Positions 5,259-9,824 of a DNA stretch of 9,824 nt are shown here, one piece after another; the first letter of the stretch is position 1, and every line of letters begins with the position of its first letter. The stretch is from DASTRU01 sp035761045 (lineage in GTDB: Bacteria; Pseudomonadota; Gammaproteobacteria; Burkholderiales; Burkholderiaceae_E). The notes beneath the pieces are model-generated. The model had not been told where the DNA came from. It saw only the letters and a program-made list of their open reading frames with translations, and searched no databases. Location: NCBI GenBank assembly GCA_035761045.1, contig DASTRU010000101.1, positions 1-9,824 on the forward strand, read 5' to 3'. The translations under genes were made by a program, and so were the position numbers.

Positions 5259-6539
5259 TTATTTGGCGAAGGGACCCCAAGTCGGCTCGCGCACGTCGCC
5301 CGCCGCGAGCGTCAAGCGTTGGCGCACCCGACCGTCGACCGAGACGATGCCCAGCACGTCGCGCCCGCCATCGACGGTGGCGTACAGCAAGGTCTTGCCG
5401 TTGGGCGCGAAGCTTGGACTTTCGTCCGCGCCGGTATCGGTCAACGTCGTATCTTGACCGCTTTCCAAATCGAGCGCGGCGACTTGGTACTTGCCGCCAT
5501 TGCGCTTGATGTAGGCGAGGGTTTTGCCATCGGGCGATATTTGCGGACTGGTCGCATAGTCGGCGCGGAAGGTCATGCGTTGCGCGTCGCCGCCGCCCGC
5601 CGGCATCCGGTAGATCTGTGGGCTGCCACCGCGATCGCTGGTGAAGTACAGATACCGGCCGTCGGGGCTGAATTGTGGCTCGGTGTCGATGCCGGCCGAG
5701 CTTGCGAGTTTGCGCGGCTCGCCCGAGCCGTCGGCGGCGATCGAATAAATCTGCGATTGACCGCCCAAGGTCAAGGTGACGGCTAGCCGGCTGCCATCGG
5801 GCGACCACGCGGGCGCCGAATTACTGCCACGAAAGTTGGCGACGACCCTGCGTTGCCCCGTGGCGATCGTATGCACGTACACCACGGGCTTGCGCGATTC
5901 GAACGACACGTACGCAAGCCGCCCGCCGTCGGGTGACCAGGCGGGGCTGATGATCGGCTCGTTGGAACTCAACGCGGGTTGCGCGTTGAAGCCATCCGCG
6001 TCGGCGACTTGCAAGGTGTAACGCGCGCCTTGCTTCAACACGTAGGCGATGCGCGTGGCGAACACGCCTTTGTCGCCGGTGAGTTTTTCGTAAATCTCGT
6101 CGGCGATGCGATGCGCGACCAAGCGAAGCTGCGCGGCGGGCGGCGTGTAGGCGCTGCCGCCAAGTTGCGCTTGCTTGACGACGTCGAGCAAGCGAAAGCG
6201 CACGTCGTAGCGGCCGTCGGCCAAGCGGTTCACGCTGCCCACCACCAAGGCGTCGCCACGGCCGCGCCAATCGTTGTAGTTGACCGGCGTGTTCTCGTCG
6301 AGCCGAATGTTGCCGGTTTCAACGATGCGAAACAGTCCCGAACGTTGCAAGTCGGCGCGGATCACGTCGGTCAGCGACTGCGCGCCAGGCACCGGCACGC
6401 CGGCTTCGTTGGCGAATGGCGCGATCGCGATCGGAATTTGGTTCGCGCCAACGCCGGTCACATCGATGCGCAACTGCGCATGGGCAAAGGCCGAAGCAAG
6501 GGCGAGGAACAACAGCGCGAGAAGGCGAATGGGTTTCAT
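5259..6539 (-). CDS. tolB: Tol-Pal system periplasmic protein TolB
   Basis: This periplasmic beta-propeller protein shuttles between Pal and TolA in the Tol-Pal cycle. From the ATG at 6539 it has 426 residues with a 21-residue signal peptide (MKPIRLL... ending AHA before QLRIDVTG). The N-terminal domain follows, then a propeller with repeated WSPDG-type motifs: AWSPDGGRLAYVS, AWSPDGSRLAVT, QFSPDGRYLYFTS, QISPDGKTLAYI and SFAPNGKTLLYA, closed by REPTWGPF. I chose the ATG at 6539 over in-frame ATGs at 6554 and 6545 because it places Lys directly after Met as in normal signals and overlaps the tolA TGA by one base (TGATG), a common coupling pattern. The 6554 start would add the residues MPDML to the signal. 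Length is normal for TolB. Confidence 0.96.
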   Translation of the reverse strand: MKPIRLLALLFLALASAFAHAQLRIDVTGVGANQIPIAIAPFANEAGVPVPGAQSLTDVIRADLQRSGLFRIVETGNIRLDENTPVNYNDWRGRGDALVVGSVNRLADGRYDVRFRLLDVVKQAQLGGSAYTPPAAQLRLVAHRIADEIYEKLTGDKGVFATRIAYVLKQGARYTLQVADADGFNAQPALSSNEPIISPAWSPDGGRLAYVSFESRKPVVYVHTIATGQRRVVANFRGSNSAPAWSPDGSRLAVTLTLGGQSQIYSIAADGSGEPRKLASSAGIDTEPQFSPDGRYLYFTSDRGGSPQIYRMPAGGGDAQRMTFRADYATSPQISPDGKTLAYIKRNGGKYQVAALDLESGQDTTLTDTGADESPSFAPNGKTLLYATVDGGRDVLGIVSVDGRVRQRLTLAAGDVREPTWGPFAK

Positions 6540-7453
6540 CAACATGTCGGGCAATGCGTGATCGTGAGTGAAGACGGCGGTCGGCCGGATTTATCGGGCG
6601 GGTAGGGCTCGGACTTGCGGATCGCGCGTTCGACCGCCTCATCCCAACCGGCGTTACCGCTGGATTTGGTTTTGCGCAGATTCAGCACATAGCCTGCCGG
6701 GTCGAGCTGCACCGCGAATTCGGCGCGCGGCAAGCTCGCGCTGGGGTCGGCGTAGGTGGTGTTGCTCTTGATGAGCATTTGCACTTTACCCGCGTAGCTG
6801 GGGTCGCCTTTTGGCCCGCTCGTGGCAGCGGCGTTGCCGGTGGAGGGCGCGCCGCTCGCTTGCGCGGACAAGCGCGCTAGGTTTTCCCGGAAACGCTTGT
6901 CGGCCGCTTCTTGTTCGGCCTTCTTCGCGGCCGCGTCCTCGGCGAGCTTGCGTTTGCGGTCGGCCTCGGCTTTCGCCTTGGCGAGTTTTTCGCGCTCGGC
7001 GTCTTGGGCTTTTTGCAGTTCGGCCTTCTTGCGCTCTTCGGCTTGCTTGCGTTCCTCGGCCTTGCGCTGTTCGGCCTTGCGTTGTTCGTCGAGCCGTTTT
7101 TGCTCGTCGCGTTTGCGTTGCGCTTCGCGCTCGCGTTCGAGTGCGATGTCGGGCTTGGGCAATTCGCGTTGCGGCTCGGGCTGCGCTTGCACGCGCGGCG
7201 TGGGTTTGGGCGGCGGAGGGGGCGGCGGTGTGTCCACCTTCGGAGGTGGCGGAGGCGCGGGTTGCGGCGCTGGCGCGGCCACTTGCGGCAGCGACGACCA
7301 CAACTCCGCTTCCACCGCGATCGGCTCGCTGCTCTTCCACGCGACGCCAAACGCGAGCAAGCCGATCAACAGCACATGCATGCCGACCGCGAGCACTAGC
7401 GGCAGCCAACGGCGTGGCTCGCGCACCAATTCGCGGTCGAGCATCGCGTTCAC
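6539..7453 (-). CDS. tolA: Tol-Pal energy-transducing protein TolA
   Basis: This inner-membrane protein passes force from TolQR to TolB-Pal. It has 304 residues, shorter than the roughly 420 of E. coli. Domain I is one membrane segment (about 17-38) containing His26, at the place of the TolQR-contacting SHLxxxS motif. A Pro-rich spacer follows (about 58-90, two runs of Pro). Domain II is a highly charged Lys/Glu/Arg/Ala helix (about 104-190). Domain III (about 215-304) starts GDPSYAGKVQMLIKSN and is TonB-like, the part that binds TolB. The last four residues are CPTC, the only cysteines in the protein. The first codon is GTG at 7453, two bases after the tolR stop; an ATG at 7444 (residue 4) is an alternative. 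The stop overlaps the tolB start. Confidence 0.95.
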   Translation of the reverse strand: MNAMLDRELVREPRRWLPLVLAVGMHVLLIGLLAFGVAWKSSEPIAVEAELWSSLPQVAAPAPQPAPPPPPKVDTPPPPPPPKPTPRVQAQPEPQRELPKPDIALEREREAQRKRDEQKRLDEQRKAEQRKAEERKQAEERKKAELQKAQDAEREKLAKAKAEADRKRKLAEDAAAKKAEQEAADKRFRENLARLSAQASGAPSTGNAAATSGPKGDPSYAGKVQMLIKSNTTYADPSASLPRAEFAVQLDPAGYVLNLRKTKSSGNAGWDEAVERAIRKSEPYPPDKSGRPPSSLTITHCPTC

Positions 7454-7455
7454 GT

Positions 7456-7893
<438 letters not shown>

Positions 7894-7910
7894 GGATGCG
7901 TTCTTAAGTC

Positions 7911-8591
7911 TTACTTCTGCCGTTGCAAGATGTTGGAGAACTCGTCGATGAAGTTATCGAAGCGCGTCGCGAGTCGATCGGCATCGGCGGTAAAGCGGTT
8001 GTAGGCGACGACCGCGGGAATCGCGGCGAACAAGCCGATCGCGGTCGCGACCAAGGCTTCGGCGATGCCGGGCGCCACGCTGGCGAGCGTGGCTTGCTGC
8101 ACGTTCGCAAGCCCGGTGAACGCATGCATGATGCCCCACACGGTGCCGAACAATCCGATATACGGCGACACCGAGCCGACATTGGCCAAGAACGGCAGCG
8201 AACGTTCGAGCCGATCCATCTCGCGTAGATAGGCGGCGTTCATCGCGCGGCGCGCGCCGTCGACCATGCCTTGCGAATCGGACGCATGGCTTTGCCGCCA
8301 CTTCAAAAACTCGCGCATGCCGGCGGTGAAGATGCGTTCGAGCGGACCGGCCTCGGCATAGCGATGCTGGGCGCCGTCGTACAAGGCCGATAAATCCTTG
8401 CCCGACCAAAACTCGGTCTCGAAGCCCACGGTTTGCGACTTGGCTTGCCGCAGGATCATCCATTTGCGAAAAATGGCCGTCCACGAGGCGAGCGAAAGCC
8501 CAAGCAGCAGCGCCATCACCAGCTGCACGAGCAGCGTGGCTTGCAGCACGAGGTTGATGATCGACAAGTCGTTGGCGCTTGGGGGAGTCAT
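7911..8591 (-). CDS. tolQ: Tol-Pal motor subunit TolQ
   Basis: This is a MotA/TolQ/ExbB-family inner-membrane protein that forms the pore around TolR. It has 226 residues with three membrane segments, at about 17-37, 135-157 and 176-197. Thr150 in the second segment (PYIGLFGTVWGIM) and Thr183 in the third (EALVATAIGLFAAIPAV) match the conserved threonines lining the proton path (Thr145 and Thr178 in E. coli). The large cytoplasmic loop contains RAMNAAYLREMDRLERSLPFLA, the family signature helix. The ATG at 8591 lies 12 bases after the ybgC stop. No good Shine-Dalgarno is visible, so coupling to ybgC is likely. Length is normal. Confidence 0.97.
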   Translation of the reverse strand: MTPPSANDLSIINLVLQATLLVQLVMALLLGLSLASWTAIFRKWMILRQAKSQTVGFETEFWSGKDLSALYDGAQHRYAEAGPLERIFTAGMREFLKWRQSHASDSQGMVDGARRAMNAAYLREMDRLERSLPFLANVGSVSPYIGLFGTVWGIMHAFTGLANVQQATLASVAPGIAEALVATAIGLFAAIPAVVAYNRFTADADRLATRFDNFIDEFSNILQRQK

Positions 8592-8603
8592 TGCGGCGGT
8601 GTC

Positions 8604-9038
8604 TTATTCGTCTACGTTGAAATGAAATGCGGCGGCGATGGCGTCGGGCATTGGAATCGGCCGGCCGCGCGTGATGTCGATGCAGGCGATTTGCACCTTG
8701 GCGCTCGCCATCAGCGTGTCGTCGCGCGTGGCCCGTTGCACGAACCAAGCGCTTGCGCCGCCCATGCGCACGATCTCGGCGGTGATCAGCAGTTCGTCGT
8801 CCAAGCGCGCGCCCACGTGGTATTCCACCTCGGCGCGCCGAACCACGAAGCCGACGCCTGTTTGCAATAGCGCGTCTTGCGCCACGCCACGCGCGCGCAA
8901 CAGCTCGGTACGGCAGCGCTCGAAAAACTTCAAATAATTCGCGTAATAGACGACGCCCCCGGTATCGGTGTCCTCGTAATACACGCGCACGCGGATCGCG
9001 TGCTGCGCGAGGGTGGGGGCCTGTGGCGGGCTCGGCAT
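8604..9038 (-). CDS. ybgC: Tol-Pal-associated acyl-CoA thioesterase YbgC
   Basis: This cytoplasmic hotdog-fold thioesterase hydrolyses short-chain acyl-CoA (or acyl-ACP) and is the usual first gene of the tol-pal operon. It has 144 residues. The 4HBT signature is RVYYEDTDTGGVVYYANYLKF, with catalytic Asp25 matching Asp18 of E. coli YbgC. The residue matching E. coli His25 is Tyr32 here. ERCRTELLR continues the central helix, and the rest supplies the strands of the fold (VRRAEVEYHVGARLDDELLI). The N-terminus has about eight more residues than E. coli, rich in Pro; the ATG at 9038 is the first start in frame that I can support. A TAGAAT at 9047-9052 lies very close to the ATG and has no clear -35, so the promoter is uncertain. 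Confidence 0.95.
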   Translation of the reverse strand: MPSPPQAPTLAQHAIRVRVYYEDTDTGGVVYYANYLKFFERCRTELLRARGVAQDALLQTGVGFVVRRAEVEYHVGARLDDELLITAEIVRMGGASAWFVQRATRDDTLMASAKVQIACIDITRGRPIPMPDAIAAAFHFNVDE

Positions 9039-9087
9039 GGCGGCGGATTCTAAACGAGCGTTGAGACTTTACCGGCCCGGGTTTGCA

Positions 9088-9824
9088 TCAAGGTTTTGCG
9101 TCGAGCAAGGTGGTTTCGAGGAAACGGATCGTCGCGTAGAACTGAAAGTCGGCATTCGGTTTACGCGCGAATCCATGGCCTTCGTTGTCGGCGATCAAGT
9201 ACCACACCGGTACATCGTTCTTGCGCACGCGCTCGACGATTTGCTCCGCCTCGGTCCACGGCACGCGCGGATCGTTGCGGCCTTGGATCACGAACAACGG
9301 CACCTTGATGCGCTCGGCGTTGTTAAGCGGCGAGATTCGGTCGAGAAACTCGCGCATGGCGGGGTCGCGCTCGTCGCCGTATTCGACGCGGCGTAAGTCG
9401 CGCCGGTAACTTTCGGTATTGCGCAGGAAGGTCGTGAAACTGCTGATACCAACCGCATCGACCGCGCCGCGCAGCCGGTCGCTGTAATGAACCGCGCTGG
9501 CCAACGACATATATCCGCCGTAACTGCCGCCCATCACGACCACGCGCGAGCCATCCAAGCGTGGATGCGAGGGCAGCCAATCGAGCAGCGCGCCGATGTC
9601 CTTGACCGAGTCCTCGCGCTTGTAGCCGTTGTCGAGATCGAGAAAGGTTTTGCCGTAGCCCGACGAGCCGCGCACGTTGGGCTCGACGATCGCGATGCCG
9701 AGTTCTTGCAGGAAATGATTGCCGCGTCCGAGAAAGCCAACCGTCGCTTGCGATTCCGGACCGCCGTGAATCATCACGAGCACCGGCCGCTTGCCTTCGA
9801 AGCGCGCGGGCGGCAAATGCAGTA
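9088..9824 (-). CDS. S9-family (prolyl oligopeptidase-type) serine peptidase, 5' end outside window
   Basis: About 245 codons of the C-terminal catalytic domain are present and the frame is open to the right edge. The apparent start at 9816 is a TTG inside the reading frame, preceded by CTG CAT without a stop, so this is an internal piece and the usual N-terminal beta-propeller lies outside. Numbering from that TTG: HGGPESQ (oxyanion region, 17-23), GGSYGGY with nucleophile Ser98, GRNDPRVP with Asp182, and NEGHGF with His214 complete the triad. NVRGSSGYGK (47-56) is typical of S9 acylaminoacyl/dipeptidyl peptidases. These enzymes cleave short peptides. Cellular location cannot be judged without the N-terminus. 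It ends 49 bases before ybgC on the same strand and may or may not share a transcript with the tol genes. Confidence 0.92.
   Translation of the reverse strand, partial: LHLPPARFEGKRPVLVMIHGGPESQATVGFLGRGNHFLQELGIAIVEPNVRGSSGYGKTFLDLDNGYKREDSVKDIGALLDWLPSHPRLDGSRVVVMGGSYGGYMSLASAVHYSDRLRGAVDAVGISSFTTFLRNTESYRRDLRRVEYGDERDPAMREFLDRISPLNNAERIKVPLFVIQGRNDPRVPWTEAEQIVERVRKNDVPVWYLIADNEGHGFARKPNADFQFYATIRFLETTLLDAKP

Noticed and set aside
9047..9052. TAGAAT as a -10 box for ybgC
   Set aside because: There is no matching -35 and the start point would fall almost on the ATG; kept only as a remark.

Overview
The window reads as a high-GC proteobacterial chromosome, probably betaproteobacterial and possibly gammaproteobacterial; I infer this from gene content and order, not from a search. 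Every gene I can support lies on the minus strand, so transcription runs from high to low coordinates.

Right part (about 3200-9824): a complete cell-envelope Tol-Pal cluster in the order ybgC, tolQ, tolR, tolA, tolB, pal, cpoB (ybgF), followed without a gap by queC. Ahead of ybgC lies the catalytic half of an S9-family serine peptidase, cut by the window end. Junctions are tight: about 12 bp ybgC-tolQ, 17 bp tolQ-tolR, 2 bp tolR-tolA, one-base stop/start overlap tolA-tolB, 56 bp tolB-pal, 3 bp pal-cpoB, and an overlap cpoB-queC. TolQ and TolR form the proton-driven inner-membrane motor. TolA carries the force across the periplasm to TolB and Pal at the outer membrane, and CpoB links the machine to peptidoglycan synthesis. 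QueC makes preQ0 for queuosine-type tRNA modification; its usual partner queE is not in the window.

Middle (about 1780-3190): a YeeE/YedE-family (thiosulfate/sulfur-compound) membrane transporter, then two tandem lysine tRNA genes, anticodons TTT and then CTT, with a good -10 box upstream and a strong intrinsic terminator downstream. The TTT gene has a broken T-stem pair and a weakened acceptor stem.

Left part (1 to about 1780): visibly more AT-rich sequence on the 3' side of the tRNA-Lys pair, the classic position for an integrated island. It carries an unrecognised lipoprotein gene and the first 231 codons of a leucine-rich-repeat protein whose serine-rich N-terminus and 23-residue repeats recall type III-secreted LRR effectors. 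The LRR gene runs off the left edge, so any C-terminal effector domain is out of view. This LRR gene and its tRNA-flanked, compositionally distinct setting are the most promising accessory feature; the rest is conserved housekeeping.
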